The notes: generated by a model from the sequence alone, not told the origin. DNA of 64,000 nt from Orientallactaga sibirica (GCA_036365145.1 JAEOAD010000029.1:24111001-24175000); one strand, 5' to 3'; positions 33,266 through 45,632 are shown, counted from the first letter of the stretch. A program made the numbers and translations.

Positions 33266-34442
33266 GAAGTTGGAACCTGGTGGGATGAGATGAACCTGAC
33301 CATGTGGATTTTTTTTTTTTTTTGAACTTTTGTTTTGGAGGAATGGGCATGGACTTGGTGCTTGCAAGTGAAGACTTCTTCTAGAGTGGCAAGCCGAGTT
33401 TTATGGACTATTCTGATGAGAATTTGAAAATGCTATATGCAGACAGTATTGAACTTTGAGGCTTGGCTTATAAGCTTTCTAAGGGGAAGAGAAGACTGCA
33501 GAAGACTTTGTTGGAACTGGGTTGCTGACAAAAGGGCTGGATGTGTCCTGCTGCCCAGGCTTAGAAAGTTTGACTAAAGATAAATTGGTAATGGACTGGT
33601 GTGATTAGCTAAAGATACTGGACTGAGAGATTTAAGATTTTAAATTGAAAACCTCAAGCAAGTTAAAATTAACAGACACTGAGAGTGTTTTTAGGTTACT
33701 GAAGCTGCTATTATCAACATATTAGCAATCTTAAGGAATATGGCCCAACTGCTTTATATTAAAACAATGGAGAAGATGCCTGAGGAAAGACTGTTAGAAA
33801 TGCAAACTCTTTTGGAAAAAGTTGAATGGAGAAGGAACCTGCCTTTTAAAGATACATTTTATTTCATCACAGAATTAAGAATATGGCTGTGTCTTTCACA
33901 CCTGGTATTAGTTTTGGAAGCATGAAAAATGCATGGTGTGGTCATGAATTACATATGGTTCCAGGAGCTGCTGCTGAGATATGGCATGAGGCAGGGCATG
34001 ATGACCCTCAGGAATAGGCTTGAAGAGCCTTTGGAAGATCGACTGTGGTTTGCATGGAGACCTGAAGACCTTGTCCAAGGGCTACCATGGAGTGCAGTGT
34101 TGGCCTGGGATGGAAGTTTTCCCTGGATACTCTGCCCAGCTAGAGGGGCAGAATTTGAAAACCTAGAGACTGTCAGTCTCTGGGTATATTGAACTTGAAC
34201 TGCAGAAGTTTGATGATTGATGATGGTGGCTGAGTTTGCATTGTTCTAGTCTCTCCTTGCTATGCCTTATGCCAGTTGAAAATGTTCACTCTGTGCCTTT
34301 ATATGTTGAAAGTATTTAACTTGTTTGATTTTACAGGACTCACTATCTTAAGTTGGTCAAGAACATGGGGACCTTTGAAACTGGCCTGAATACAATTTAC
34401 AATATGTAATGGTTTTAAATCTATTGGGGGCCAAGGGTGGAA
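33266..34442 (+). other. MaLR internal region
   Basis: 1177 bases between the LTRs. It holds two modest plus-strand frames (33740-33925, 61 codons, and 33929-34192, 87 codons). They do not resemble gag or pol, and MaLR internal regions are usually noncoding relics. The 33311-33323 T-run and the polypurine tract at 34425-34441 stand out. Confidence 0.8.
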
Positions 34443-34800
34443 TGTGATAGTTTGAATATATGGCCCACAATATATGCTGTGTTTTATTTGTTTGTATTTT
34501 GCATCTGCATCCACCTGGTTGGAGGCAATGTCATTGGGAAGATCTTAAGGTGTGGTGGTGGGTTTGAGATTTCAATCTAAAGATATGCAAAGTGTGCCTA
34601 GCTGGAGTTCCTGAGGTTTTCTGTGCTGTGTGGCTTTTGGCTTGTGGCTTTGCTCTCTGTGTTTGGTCTTGTGAAAACAGGCCAGCTTCTTCTGACATTA
34701 TGGAACTTCCTCTGAATCTATAAGCTTCAATAAATCCCTTCCTCCATAACTGTGCTTGGTCTGGAAGTTCATCTCAGTGAACCTGAAGCTGTCTGTTACA
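34443..34800 (+). repeat. 3' LTR of the MaLR
   Basis: 358 bases starting TGTGATAGTTTGAATATATG and ending gtctgttaca, with AATAAA at about 34729. It is closely related to the solo LTR at 47462-47850. Confidence 0.9.
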
Positions 34801-34805
34801 CACCT

Positions 34806-35204
34806 GTTCTCTCTCCCAACCCTCCTGATTTCCAAAACAATGTAATAATTCTATCTGGATGCAAAGAATGAAGAGTTTTAAAGTAGACACATGATAATAT
34901 TTACAGAATGGGATGACAAGTAGGTAATAATATCCAAGTTGAGAAGTTGGAATGAATGAGGCTCAGAAGGAAACAAATCGGGGCATCATGAAAATGCACC
35001 AGACCAAAGTGCCCTGCATCCTTAGTGGAATCTGGTACCACAAGGAAGGGTCTCAGAATGCAGCATGACATTCACAAGCAGGACCTATTTTCTTCAGAAC
35101 AGAACGGTAATGAACAAACACAATGTATAACATAATTTCTAAAATGATGTCCTAAGGATCAGATGAGGAATAACTTTAGGGTAATACTTTTCAAATATAA
35201 ATCA
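34806..35204. other. no recognisable feature
   Basis: Unclassified DNA after the MaLR. Nothing supported. Confidence 0.4.
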
Positions 35205-35560
35205 GTCCTGAAGGAGCTAGGCAGATAGTATGTTGGTAAACTGCCTGCCTCACAAGCATGAGAACCTTAGTTTGTTCTGTAGTAGCCAGGAAGAAATGCC
35301 ATGTCTGCTAGAGTATGCCTGTAATTACAGGCCTGTGGAGATGGAAAGACAGAACCCTGAAGTTTGCTGGCAAGACAGTCCAGTCTAACTGGTGAGATAT
35401 GAGCTGATGGGAAAACTTGACTCAAAATGGTATACAGTATATCTGAAGATAGCATTTGAGTTCATAGGTTGTTGTCTGGCCTCTGAACATATGTGTATAT
35501 GTATTCCATGTGCACATATATGGCATGAACATATGAATATGCACACACAAGACACAAACA
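35205..35560 (+). repeat. B4-like SINE
   Basis: The head region 'aggagctaggcagatagtat' is followed by 'ctgcctcacaagcatgag', a B1-like middle ('gtatgcctgtaattacaggc') and the tail 'ggcctctgaacatatgtg'. Diverged. Confidence 0.65.
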
Positions 35561-35842
35561 CATACAGAAAATGAGTCATCCATATAAGAATAGTCAATAA
35601 AAGTAAGAGGAATAAAAAGGAGCAAGGCTATTTGCAATGTGCACTTATTCTAAAATAACACTTCTATGAGACTATTATGGCCTTTTAAAAGCTTGCACTA
35701 TGGAAAGAAACTTCCTGGTTTCAGAGCTCATCTTCAGCATTTTCCAGGTATACAATCGTGGACAAGTTATTGATTTATTTAACTTAATGTAATTTTTCTT
35801 AAAAGAATTGAACTCAAAAAAAAATCAAACAAAATAAAACAG

Positions 35843-35864
35843 CCACTCCATGCTTGCTTGCTTG

Positions 35865-35911
<47 letters not shown>

Positions 35912-35967
35912 TATTTCTTTATTTCTTTATTTCTTTATTTCATTTCTTTTTTTTTTTTTTTTTTTTA
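35843..35967. repeat. (CTTT)n microsatellite grading into (ATTT)n and T-run
   Basis: (CTTG)2-3, about 13 CTTT units, CTTTATTT units, then a T-run (35948-35966). It probably began as the tail of a retroposed element. Phe/Leu-rich frames here are artefacts. Confidence 0.93.
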
Positions 35968-38580
35968 GTGAGAGAATCAGTTCATTTGTCAAAATACTTA
36001 TATAAGACCCTGGCATATATGAAATCTATAAGTATTGACTTGATAATACAGTTGTGCTAACCAAGGACAGAGGACAGAAGGCCTCATAATGTAGGTCTAG
36101 TTTGAAATGCAAAGCACTCTAGATATAAATTTTTATTTTATCTAATTCCTGAATTACAATTTGGTGTTTCAGCATGCACAGAACAAGTTAGTTGGTTTAA
36201 ATAATTTTTAGTTTAAAAGAACAAAGGCTTATGCTCCACTTGGCCCCCAGTAATCAGTGAAATGGCCTCTAAGGATATAAACTCCTTAATGAAACCAGAA
36301 TCTCCCTGTAAGAAGCATTCAAGTGGATGAAAAGTCAAAAAGAAAAGAGATCTTACTTTGGGCTTAGGAAGTTTGTGCTTATAAGGCTATTCAACTTGCC
36401 TATGTTCATGCCATTATTCTTATTTAAATCTCCAGATAGATTATGAAGCCTATGGTGAATGTGGATTGAATGGAAAGGCAAACAGATGTTGTGCCCATGT
36501 ATAAAGGCTTCAGATTATTTGAACTATAATGGAGTAATGTAAAGGTAATTATGTTGAGAAAGAAAAACTTTAAACTGGGAACATTAAGAATCAAATTGAA
36601 GGCATGGTGTGTAAGTTGTAAGTAAATGAACAGATGCAAAATCTTCAATAAAGGAGGGAAGAATAAGTGTCCATTTTAGCATCAAAATCTGTCTGATTAC
36701 AAGCCTAACCAACCATATCAAAGTAACAACTATGCCTGGATGAAGAATAACAATGTCAAATTACACATAAACTAATAGAAAGGGTCTGAAGTGCTCCTTG
36801 AATCCTCTGCATTCCTAGAATTTATTTTCTCATTATTGCTGCACCACAAAGCCTTCTGACTTCACTGTTCAGCTCCCAGGCTTTCTACCTGATCCAGTGA
36901 CTATTTGTATTGCTTGGTACATTCAATTGTTCCTGGAGAGATTATCCTAACCCAGAGGTGGTAATATTCCCCTCTCTTATGATAGTAAGAAGCAGTAGCA
37001 GCCATAGGCAGAAAGGTGTTCTTTCCTTAACGTTGATGTTTTCAGTGATTTACCAGCTAGCAGTCTACCATTCAGGCTGGACAAGAAATACAATATTTGG
37101 AGAAATCAATTTAGATGTGACATAAAATGGAGTACTATTAAAAACCAGCTAATTCTAAGAAATCATTCTTCTAATTTCCCTTTCTCCAAATTATTTGTAT
37201 ATACTTGTACAACTGAATATAACAAAATATTTATTAAAATTATTGGGGAATATTTATTTTAATTTGATAAAATATTTTTTAAATATTATTACAGTATATT
37301 TAGTGACTTTAGGAGAAGTTACAGGCTTTTACATAGGATAGAAAGAAAAAGACAAATGAAATATAGTTAACTGTATACTCAACTGCATAAAGAGGGAGAA
37401 AAAGAAAACCAGAGAATAGAATGCTGTAATACACACATCCAAAAAAAGACTCATTTTCAGAATGAGTCCTACACATCTCAAGCAATAGGGAAGAGATTAA
37501 GTCAAAATAAATATGAATAAAAATGTGAATAACAACTTCATAGAAGTATATCCAAATGGCCAATTGTGTCATGACAAAAACAATTTATCATATTCATTAG
37601 AAAACTAAGCAATATCACAATGCACTTTCAGTACTCAATTACCCAGCTAATAAAGTGGAAAAAAGCTCATTCTATATCCCAAACACTTATAGCAACAAGA
37701 ACTATCCTGTGCTGTATGAGGACATATTTAAAGAATATTTAAATACTATCTCATAATGACAATTATTTTGTCCTATTCATAAATGTAGTAAAAATGTATA
37801 CATGCATTTATCAGACAACATGTAATAGCACTCCTAATTACTCAAATGCATATCTTCAATTAATATATGTTGGTATACTTACAAAGTTATACTCTCTAGT
37901 AATGGAACGGAATAAAATATACTTGTAGAAAATAGCAGATACATCAAACCAATGTTAAGCAAAAACTGATAGACATAAAGAGAAAATGGTAATGTTAGAG
38001 AAAGCATGACAGTAGGAGTCCCTTTTGCAGAAAAGCAAGGATGGTGCTTCTATACTGGTAGTTTTATTTACTTGGTCTGGGACACAGTAATAGAGATGTT
38101 TGGTTTACAAAAAACTATCTGACATTTCTACTTGTGATATTATCCACATCACTTTATGACATATTTTAATAAATTAAGTATACTGAAAATGTGTAAATCA
38201 AGAATTTCTAATTGCTCATAAAGGCAGAAGAAGTTCCCATTGCAAACACACTGGTTTGCTTTGGACATTAAATGTAATTGACTGCTCAGATCAATTTCAC
38301 TTACATTGTTTATCCACCCATGAGTGGTTCATTGATTGGACATAATGTAGCCCATGAGTGACCCTTATAATGTGAGTCCAAAAACTTCATAATTTAAGAT
38401 CTCACATGTTGTTTGTAATGTGAATGTTTGAACTAGATTAAAAGCAAGTTCACTTAATAGAAATATAATGAATACAAGCAGTACTGTCACATTAAATCTC
38501 GGCATGAAATTTATATAATTTCATTATAAACTGTATAAATTACCTTGCTTATTCTTCTATATAATTAATAAGACTCTCTT
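35968..38580. other. repeat-poor 2.6-kb interval
   Basis: The longest stretch in the window without a recognised transposon. It is AT-rich with no long frames and no clear RNA gene. If the region has conserved noncoding elements, this is a natural place to look, but the sequence alone does not show any. Confidence 0.45.
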
Positions 38581-38584
38581 CCAG

Positions 38585-39123
38585 ATTCTAGCCAGATTTC
38601 TACATGTTCCTTCCGAACAGCATATGGTATCTTCAGCAGTAGGCTCTTACCATTTACCTTTGGTGGGTCATCAAGTACTCTGACAGAAATCTGTCTTCTT
38701 TTGGAAAACCTTGTAGGTCTCACTGATCAACAGCTTATTATGGATGTTGACCATATGCTGGTATTGGGAGTTACAGGTCAGTGCCAAGGGAAAAGAAGGA
38801 AGAAAAATATGATAGAGAGAAGAGAAAAAAGAGGGAGTGATAGAAAGAGAAACAGTAGAAGATTGAGGTTGGTCTTCATCCTACCCTCTCCAGGCCCCTA
38901 TGATTCAGGTGTTCTCTCTAAGCACCTAATGCAGGTTCAACCTTTCAGTATGTCTTTTAGGATATAAGATTTTATGCTACGATTTCCATTTGGGTCCAGT
39001 TTTTTGTTACCCCAACACCCTTGCCTTGCCCTCTCACCCTACCATCCCTTTTGTCTAGTCCTCAAACTGTTTATTAGGTGTGTCAGCACCTTGGAAAAAT
39101 ACAAATTAGGAGCCACAGATGAG
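38585..39123 (-). other. 3' UTR of the minus-strand L1
   Basis: Noncoding. It includes a purine-rich plus-strand stretch (38785-38860, 'gaaaaaagagggagtgatag') and pyrimidine-rich blocks (38995-39055). The 88-codon plus frame at 38701-38967 is an artefact of the purine run. Confidence 0.65.
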
Positions 39124-42100
39124 TTAGACCATGCTATACTTCCTGTGATTGGGTGAGTTTGCTGAGAATGATCTATTCCAAGTTTGACCATGTTTCTTCA
39201 AATTGCTTGTGTCATTTTTCCGTACTGCTGTGTAAAATTCCATAGTGTAGATATACCACATCTTAGTTATCCATTCATCTAATGATGGACAACTGGGTTG
39301 ATTCCAGCTCTTAGCTATTATGAATTGAGCAGCTACAAACATGGATGAGCAAATATCTCTGAACTGAGACTTGGAGCCTTTAGGGCAAATGCCCAGTAAG
39401 GGGATAACTGGGTCTGTTAGTACCTCTAAAGTCATCCTTTTTAGGAGTCTCCATATTGCTTTCCATAGTAGTTACACCAGCTTACATTCCCACCAACAGT
39501 GAATGAGGGTTCCTATTTCTTCACAACCTTGTCAGCACTTGTTGTCATTAGAATTTTTAATGTTTGTTATTCTTACTGGGGTAAGGTGGAATCTCATAGT
39601 TGTTTTAATCTGTATTTCCCTGATGATTAGGAATGTTGAACATTTTCTTAAGTGTGTGTTTGCCATTTGTATTTCTTCCTCTGAGAACTCTCTCTACATT
39701 TCTTTGCCTCAGTTTTTGAGAGGGTTGTTTGACTTTTTATTGTTGAGATTTTTGAGTTCTTTGTAGATTTTAGAATTTAGGCCTCTGTCTGATGTGTATC
39801 CTGCAAAATTTTCTACCATTCTGTGGATAATCTATTGGTTCTGCTTGTTGCATGTTTATTGGTGAAAAACATTTTCAGCTTAATGAGATCCCAGTGGTTG
39901 AGTGATTGTTTAATTTCCTGAGCTACTGGGGTTTTCTTCAGGAAGCCATTTCCCACTCCTATATCCTGGAAAGTCCCTCCTACTTTTTCTTCCAGTAGTA
40001 GCAGTGTTTCCGGTCTTATATTGAGGTCTTTGATCCATTTGCACTTGAATTTTGTGCATGGGGAAAAGTTTCATTTTACTGCATATGGTTGTCCAGTTCC
40101 TCCAGCATCATTTATTAAAGATGTCTTTTTTCTAGTCTACATTTTTAGGGCCTTAGTCAAATATCAAGTAGCTGTAGTTTCTTGACCCAAAGTCCAGGTC
40201 CTCAATTCTGTTCCATTGGTCTATTATCCTGTCTTTATGCCAGTACCATGTTGTCTTTATTACTATGACTTTGTAGTATAGCTTAAGATCAGGTATGGTG
40301 ATGCCTCTAGCAGTATTTATTTTGCTGAGGATATTCTTGGTTATCCAAGACCTTCTTCCATTCCATATGAAATTTGAGATCACCTTTTCTATTTTTTGTG
40401 AAGAAAAAAGTTGGGATTTTTATTGGTATTGCTTTAAATCTGTATATTGCTTTTGGTAAGATTTCCATTTTAACAATGTTAATTCTCCTATCAAGGAGCA
40501 TGGGAGGTCTTTCCAATTTCTCATGTCCTCCTCAATTTCTTTCTTGAGTGGTTTTATGTTTTCATTGTAAAGGGCTTTCACCTTCTTGGTTAATGTTAGT
40601 CCAAGGTATTTTATTTTATTTTTTGATGCTATTGAAAATGAGACAATGATGCTTATTTCTTTCTCTCTATCTTTGTCTACTGATTTTTGTGCAATGACTT
40701 TGTATCCTGCTACTTTACTGAAGGAGTTAATCACTTAAGAGTTTTGAGATGGAGGATCTCAGGTCATTTATGTATAGAATCGTGTCTCTGAAAATAGGAC
40801 TAACTTAACTTCTTCCTTTCCAAGTTGTATCCCTTTTATTTCTTTCTCCTGCCTTGTTGCTTGAACTAGTACTTCTAGTACTATGTTGAAGAGCAGAGGA
40901 AAGAGTGGACACCTCTGTCTTGTTCCTGATCTCAATGGGAATTCCTTCAGTCTCTTCCCATTAAGTATTATTTGGGCTTCAGTATCTTTATATATAGCCT
41001 TTATTATGCTGAGATATAGACTGTCCATGCCTAGTCTCTCCAATGTTTTGATCATGAAATGATGTTGTATTTTGTCAAAGGAATTTTCTCCATCTATTGA
41101 AATGATCATGTGGTTTTTGTGTTTAAGATTATTTATGTTGTTTATCACATTGACAGATTTCCTTATGTTGAACCATTCCTGTGTTCTTGGAATGAAGCCT
41201 ACTTGATCAACATGGATAATGATTTTGATGTGTTGTTGGATTCCTTTTGTGAGGATTTTGTTCAGATCTTTGCATCTAAGCTCATTAGGGAAATAGACCT
41301 GTAGTTTTCTTTTCTTGTGGCATCTCTGCCTGGTTTTGGTATTAGGGTGATACAAGCTTCATAGAAGGAGTTAGAGAGCTTTCCCTGTTCTCCAATTATG
41401 TGGCACAATTTGAGAAAAAATGGTTTCAGTTGTTCCATGAAGGTTTGAGAGAATTCAGCTGAGAAGCCATCTGGTCCTGGACTCTTCTTTTTAGGGAGGT
41501 TTTTGATTACCCTTTCAATCTTGATGGTTGTGATACATTTGTTTAGGAGATTAATCTGCTCTGAGTTTAGCTTTGGTAGGTGGTATATGTCCAGGAATTC
41601 ATCCATTTCCTGCATATTATCCAGTTTTGTGTAGTAGAGGTTTTTGAAGTAAGTCCTGATGATTGCCCAATTTCACTTACGTCTTTTGTGATCTCTCCTT
41701 TTTCATTTCTAATTTTGTTAATTTGAGTTGTCTCTTTTTTCTGCTTGATCAAATTGACCAGGGGCTTATCAATCCTTTTTATTTTTTCAATGAACTAGCT
41801 CTTTGATCAGTTCTCTTAATTGTCTTCTTAGTTTCTACTTCATTAATTTCTGCTCTGATCTTAATTATTATTTTTATTTTTTTTTGTCTGGAGCTTTTTG
41901 GGTTGAATACCTCTTGTTTTTCCAATGCCTTTAGGTGGATGGTTACGTTATTGATTTGGGACCTCTTTGTTTTTGTTGTGAAGGCACTTAGTGCAATGAA
42001 TTTTCCCCTGAGGACTACTTTTCTTGTGTCCCATAAGAGTTGGCATGATGTGTTCTCATTGTCATTCATTTCCAGAAATTTTGCAATTTCATTTTTATTT

Positions 42101-42901
42101 CATCCACTACCCATTTATTGTTTAAGAGTGTGTTATTCAGTTTCCAGGAGCTAGTTGGGTTCCTGGCATAATTTTTGTTAATTTATAGCAATACAGCATT
42201 GTGATCTGATATCATGCAGGAAATTATGTCTATCCTTCAAAATATATGGAGGCAGGCTTTATGACCCAGGATATGACCTATTTTAGAGAAGGTTCCATGT
42301 GCTGCTGAGAAGAATGTATAATCTGTGTTTTTTTGGGGTGGAATGTTCTATAGGTGTCTATTAGGTCTAATTGATCTATGGTGTTGTTGAGCTCTCTTAC
42401 TTCCCTGTTAATTTTCTGTTTGGATGATCTGTCTATCACCGATAGTGGAATATTGAAGTCCCCAACAATGATGGAATTGGTGGTTATTTCTGTTTTGTTG
42501 TCAAGTAGATTTTGTCTTATGAAATGTGGTGCACCTGTGTTTGGTGCATAAAGATTGATGATTGTGATATCCTCTTGTTGGAGTGTTCCCTTGATGAGTA
42601 AGAAGTGGCCTTCTTTATCTTTTTTTTTTTTTTATTACTTTTGGTTTGAAGTCTATTTTATCTGATATATAAGTACGGTTACACCTGCTTGTTTCTTGTT
42701 TCTGTTTGCTTGGAATATCGTTTTCCACCCTTTCACCCTGAGGAGGTGTCTGTCTTTAGTAGTGAGGTGGGTTTCTTGAAGACAGCAGATTGAGGAGTCT
42801 AATTTTCTGGTCCACCCTGTTAGCTTATGTCCCTTGATGGGTGAATTAAGGCCATTAATATTTAGGGTAATAACTGTGAGGATTGATTTAACACATACCA
42901 T
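39124..42901 (-). pseudogene. L1 ORF2 (endonuclease/reverse transcriptase), broken
   Basis: About 3.78 kb, close to a normal ORF2 length. The endonuclease start is readable at 42901-42653 (LNINGLNSPIK and CCLQETHL, the Asn and Glu catalytic regions of the APE-like nuclease). Reverse transcriptase is at 41615-40768: [19 protein letters not shown], then the motif A region [16 protein letters not shown] with its Asp kept, then motif B as [14 protein letters not shown] with the usual Gly changed. Motif C at about 40780-40796 is destroyed by a one-base deletion, followed by further loss near 40735-40750 that restores frame. The C-terminal part continues at 40516-40153 and 39435-39124 (DEWITKMWYIYTMEFYTAV). 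It is a dead copy. Confidence 0.88.
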
Positions 42902-42969
42902 ATTGTGGTGGTTTATGTGGTTTGGTGTTTTCTTGGTCTTTTTAGCTTTTGTGACTTCTCACAGTTTGG

Positions 42970-43200
42970 TTATTGTGATCTACTTCTTGTGGGGACATTC
43001 AGTTGGTTATTTGGTTCTTCTGTGTGTAGAATTCCCTGAAGTACTTTCTGTTGGTTTGGCTTTGTGTTCATATAGTTATGTAGCTGACTTTCATTGTGGA
43101 AAGTTTTTCTTTCACCACCTATTATGAGGGATACTTTTGCAGGATAGAGTAGTTTGGGTTGGAAGCCGTAAGTCTTAGACTTTGCAATGTACCATTTCAT
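42970..43200 (-). pseudogene. L1 ORF1 C-terminal fragment
   Basis: 76 codons open on the minus strand. The segment LLYPAKVSLIIGGERKTFHN followed by a 'TKPNQQKVLQGIL' stretch is the typical end of rodent L1 ORF1p, the RNA-binding chaperone (its C-terminal domain). Truncated at its 5' side. The stop is followed by a short gap and then the start of ORF2. Confidence 0.75.
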
Positions 43201-43215
43201 GCTCTTCTGAAGGCT

Positions 43216-43652
43216 TAGGATTTATAACATTCTTAGCTTTAAAATTGGTGGAGGTTAGAGGCCTACTAAGCTTAACAACATAACACATTTCAAAAGATTT
43301 ACTACAGGAGTTAATCACAGGTTGTTAAGTGAAACACAGAGTTTGGAAATAAACTGCTACTAGAGGACTAAAGACAATCAAAGATAATTGCTGGGGTTTT
43401 ATCCATAGACTTATCATTTTCTCATCCACTGATCACTGTAGCATCTTGAACACAAGATGTTTTCTTCAGAGAGCTTTACACTTTCCATGCTTCTTGAATT
43501 TTTTTTTTTTTGTAATACCAGTATTATTATAGTAATTCTGAGGATTTTGAATGATATAGTTCATTATTATCACATTTCTCATTTTTGTTCTATGTGGTAT
43601 TTCCTCATAATTAGTCTAAGGTTCTAAATTCCCAAGCAGAATTGTATATCAT
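43216..43652. other. no recognisable feature
   Basis: Unclassified DNA between the L1 and a B1. Confidence 0.4.
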
Positions 43653-43664
43653 TGATACAATACT

Positions 43665-43844
43665 GGTTTTTTTTTTTTTTTGTTTTGTTTTGTTTTGTTT
43701 TGGTTTTGCGAGGTATGGTCTCACTCTGGTGCAGGCTGACCTGGAATTAACTATGTAGTCTCAGGGTTGCCTTGAACTCGCGGCGATCCTCCTACCTCTG
43801 CCTCCCGAGTGCTGGGATTAAAGGCGTGCACCACCATGCCCGGC
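43665..43844 (-). repeat. B1 SINE, antisense, with 12-bp target duplication
   Basis: A well preserved antisense B1 ending 'accaccatgcccggc', with a T-run and (GTTTT)n tail side. Flanks tgatacaatact at 43653-43664 and 43845-43856 are identical. It keeps several CpGs (for example 'gaactcgcggcgatcctc'), which suggests a young copy. Confidence 0.94.
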
Positions 43845-43856
43845 TGATACAATACT

Positions 43857-45287
43857 TTTCTCAAGATATACACAGTACACATACTGAGTATTTATCATAT
43901 ATATCCCACAATGAAAATTTCATTTTTATCATCTCTTCAGTGGTGTCTAATTCCCCACTGAAGGTATTGTTGCTCTTATGACAGTCTATAAACAGGAAAT
44001 ACTGTTTGATGTGTTGTTTCTTCATTTGATTTGGTAAAGACACCCAGAAACTATATTGCTTTGCCAAGTTAAGCAACACAGTTGATTAAATGAAACCCCA
44101 AAGATTGCAGTTCATTTTAATCAAACCCATCTAGAGGTATGGATCTGAACAGAGATATTAGGTACTTTCACTCCACTTAACACAGAGCTTCTGAATGCAC
44201 AGAAGAATACATATGTGATGTGATCATATTTGTACTCTTCAAAAAATCTTATTTTGAAATTATTAGATGCAAGGTAGTATATTAGGAGCCTTTAGAAGGT
44301 GATTACATTTGGTAGTGTATGTTCTTTAATGATATTAGTATCCTGATAAAAGGGGCTACACAAACACCTTTTACCTTGTGAGTTTAATGTGAAAGACAGT
44401 TGTCCACAATGAGGTAGATTCTCATAAGACTGTCAATATCTTGATCATGGCCTCTGTTTCCTAACACATGGGAAAGTAATTTCTGTTATTTATAGGCACC
44501 CAGTCTCTGATACTCTATTATCATTACCAAAATTCACCAAGATAATGAATCTGTAATTTATATTTGATTAATGTTTGTGTGAATGGAACCAAGATATGTA
44601 GTTTCATTTGTAAATCAAATACACTTAATTTGAGAATGTAAACAATGTTTGTGTAACAATTTATTTTTCTGCATTGATGTTACCTAGTATAGAATCAACA
44701 GGTTCTTATAAAAACATTTCCCTAAAGGGTGAAAATTCATCTGAATAAGAATATCTACTGCTATAAAGCAATAATGGATAACTTGCAATTTTCTCAGAGT
44801 TTTTCATTATCTTACCATTGCTAAATAGCAAATCACAGAAGATTACTTGAATAAACAAGAGTCAAACTAAAAGCTAAACTATTGTCTAAATCAATTAGAC
44901 ATGAAATTGCTACACATATATTTAGTCTCTTGAATCTATAGATTATATATAGCTTTTTATTTGGAGGAGACAAAAAATATGAAACTGATGATCTGACTAT
45001 AAAATATATACATTCAGCTTACTATTTCTGGTTAGATATGTAGATTAAATGTGCCAACAAAAATTTGCTATTGAAAATATCACTTGGAGTTAAAACTAAT
45101 GAAGATGTTGGATACTAAAGGTATTTCTTGATGAAGGTACATGTTCAGACATTTTAAACTTACCATTACTGATGACTGGTCCTAAAACATATGAAAGTGA
45201 GCCTGTCTAAATGTGGATAAATTATGCCATCTTCTTTGCTAAACCCACATATATATTTGTTTTTCAAATATTCAGTTGTCCTTCTCT
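43857..45287. other. repeat-poor unclassified DNA
   Basis: 1.4 kb of AT-rich sequence with no recognised transposon, exon or RNA gene. Confidence 0.45.
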
Positions 45288-45492
45288 TCCTTTGTTACTC
45301 TCCCTCCCTCCCTTCCTCCCTTCTTCTCTCTCTTCTTTATTTTTCCCCTTTCCTGCCTTTCCCTGAACTTCCCCTTCCATTCCCTCCCTACCCCTTCCTT
45401 CTTCTCCCTTCCTCCTTCCTTCCTTCCTTCCTTCCTTCCTTCCTTCCTTCCTTCCTTCCTTCCTTCCTTCCTTCCTTCCTTCCTTCCTTCCA
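45288..45492. repeat. pyrimidine tract with (CCTT)n
   Basis: About 200 bases of almost pure C/T on the plus strand. The last 75 or so (45412-45490) are a regular (CCTT)n. Ser/Phe/Leu-rich frames on plus and Gly/Lys/Glu-rich frames on minus are artefacts. Confidence 0.95.
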
Positions 45493-45574
45493 TTACCTCT
45501 TATAAGTCATTATGGAATTAAGGGCATTATTTAGGGTGATTTGCTAATGACTTTTAGCATTTTTCAATAGGAGA

Positions 45575-45632
45575 TCATGCTTGAGTTTATGGGATCAATT
45601 CCCAGAACTACAAAAAAAAAAAAAAAAAAAGA
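45575..45632 (+). repeat. ID-like SINE 3' fragment
   Basis: 'gggatcaattcccagaacta' followed by 18 A resembles the B-box end and tail of an ID-type tRNA SINE. The head is not visible. Confidence 0.35.

Larger units (their letters stand above)
33024..34800 (+). mobile_element. complete MaLR (ERVL-MaLR) retrotransposon with 5-bp target duplication
   Basis: Two direct LTRs (33024-33265 and 34443-34800) flank a 1.18-kb internal region. Both start TGTG and end CTGTTACA. Next to the 5' LTR the internal part starts gaagTTGGAACCTGG, a primer-site-like sequence. Just before the 3' LTR lies a purine-rich tract (gggggccaagggtggaa, 34425-34441). The flanks cacct at 33019-33023 and 34801-34805 are a perfect 5-bp target duplication, as expected for LTR-retroelement integration. 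MaLRs are non-autonomous and use ERV-L proteins in trans. The internal region codes for no recognisable protein. Confidence 0.9.
38585..43215 (-). mobile_element. LINE-1, 5'-truncated in ORF1, minus strand
   Basis: Read on the minus strand: the last codons of ORF1 (43200-42970), ORF2 (42901 to about 39124) and a noncoding 3' UTR to about 38585. L1 copies itself and SINEs by target-primed reverse transcription. Only the 5' UTR and most of ORF1 are missing. Multiple frameshifts and stops inactivate ORF2. The 3' boundary and target duplication could not be fixed by eye. It is the best preserved L1 in the window and a useful reference for the smaller fragments. Confidence 0.88.

Noticed and set aside
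42834..43127. 97-codon plus-strand frame
   Set aside because: It is antisense to the end of L1 ORF1 and start of ORF2, which explain the sequence.
45224..45521. Ser/Phe/Leu-rich and Gly/Lys/Glu-rich frames on both strands
   Set aside because: They are translations of the (CCTT)n pyrimidine tract.
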